64,000 nt of DNA from Fragilaria radians (lineage: Eukaryota > Bacillariophyta > Fragilariophyceae > Fragilariales > Fragilariaceae): contig CAAAJI010000003.1 of assembly GCA_900642245.1 (NCBI GenBank), positions 700,246 to 764,245 on the forward strand. Direction: 5' to 3'. Made by a program: the position numbers and the translations under genes. The notes under the pieces were generated by a model. It saw only the letters and a program-made list of their open reading frames with translations, was not told where the DNA came from and did not search any database. Below are positions 63,901-64,000 of this stretch, piece by piece (positions within the stretch are counted from its first letter, which is position 1; every line of letters begins with the position of its first letter).

Positions 63901-64000
63901 CATGCTTACATCTATATCTATAGTTGTTACGTAAAGCTGGATTTGAAGCCGTGACCCGAAAACAAAAGGAATAGAATTCACGACTATAAGTGTATTGAAT
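60967..64000. other. Spacer with scattered retroelement debris
   Basis: 3 kb without an intact gene. One Copia RT active-site relic is recognisable at 62735-62805. A frame at 63341-63571 (plus) and another at 62340-62528 (minus) are not assigned. Confidence 0.5.
62735..62805 (-). mobile_element. Copia reverse transcriptase active-site relic
   Basis: The minus strand reads VMFMVMFIDDCLSITVEKH, with FIDD in place of the canonical YVDD box and the DDCL context typical of Ty1/Copia RT. Flanking frames are broken. Confidence 0.6.

Noticed and set aside
1..64000. CRISPR arrays, tRNA or rRNA genes, bacterial operons
   Set aside because: No spaced identical repeats, cloverleaf genes or Shine-Dalgarno patterns were noticed. 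Introns and gene layout are eukaryotic. A tRNAscan run would be the decisive check for tRNAs.

Overview
The window looks like a nuclear scaffold piece from a diatom, or at least a stramenopile. It has intron-poor genes with short GT-AG introns (57 to 124 bp), AT-rich spacers and many decayed Ty1/Copia elements of the type common in diatom genomes. It also has nuclear genes with secretory or plastid-like leaders and a giant secreted/membrane Ser-Asp-rich protein. No species is claimed. One assembly gap of 89 N lies at 46784-46872.

Layout. 1-47 is the tail of an LTR. 684-1445 is a three-exon bHLH gene behind a promoter carrying TGACGT, TTACGTAA and CACGTG boxes. 1.4-5.9 kb is spacer with a dead Gypsy reverse transcriptase piece. 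5962-10053 encodes an unusual half ABC protein, converging on a selenocysteine-lyase-like cysteine desulfurase (10082-11449, minus). 11.8-14.2 kb is a dead Copia element with a younger solo LTR inserted in its protease. 14357-16117 (minus) is a GH99-like type II membrane glycosidase. A second solo LTR, inverted, lies at 17847-18420. Next come a small rhodanese (19191-19607), a Nup133-like nucleoporin (19750-22653, minus), a Copia-relic zone (22.9-26.3 kb) and a three-exon coiled-coil protein (26285-28920, minus). They are followed by a GNAT acetyltransferase (30835-31425), an AlgH/UPF0301 gene with three exons (34072-35625, minus) and a MORN-repeat protein (36503-37447, minus). 38644-40842 encodes a SufE-MnmA fusion. 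41.6-47 kb is nested Copia debris with a third solo LTR. 48020-56833 (minus) encodes a 2937-residue membrane protein. 59020-60966 encodes a protein with triplicated RxRSxSVTRF repeats. 61-64 kb holds only spacer and a Copia RT relic.

Most notable is the fusion of a SufE sulfur-acceptor domain to the tRNA 2-thiouridylase MnmA behind a secretory-type leader. Both MnmA cysteines, the PP-loop and the SufE cysteine are kept, so one polypeptide could take persulfide from a desulfurase and pass it to tRNA. A cysteine desulfurase and a rhodanese lie within 30 kb, but nothing in the sequence shows that they work with it. The fusion frame is broken by one extra base near 40447, which needs checking. 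The three complete solo LTRs have exact 5-bp target duplications. Two of them interrupt still readable domains of older Copia copies, giving a clear insertion history.
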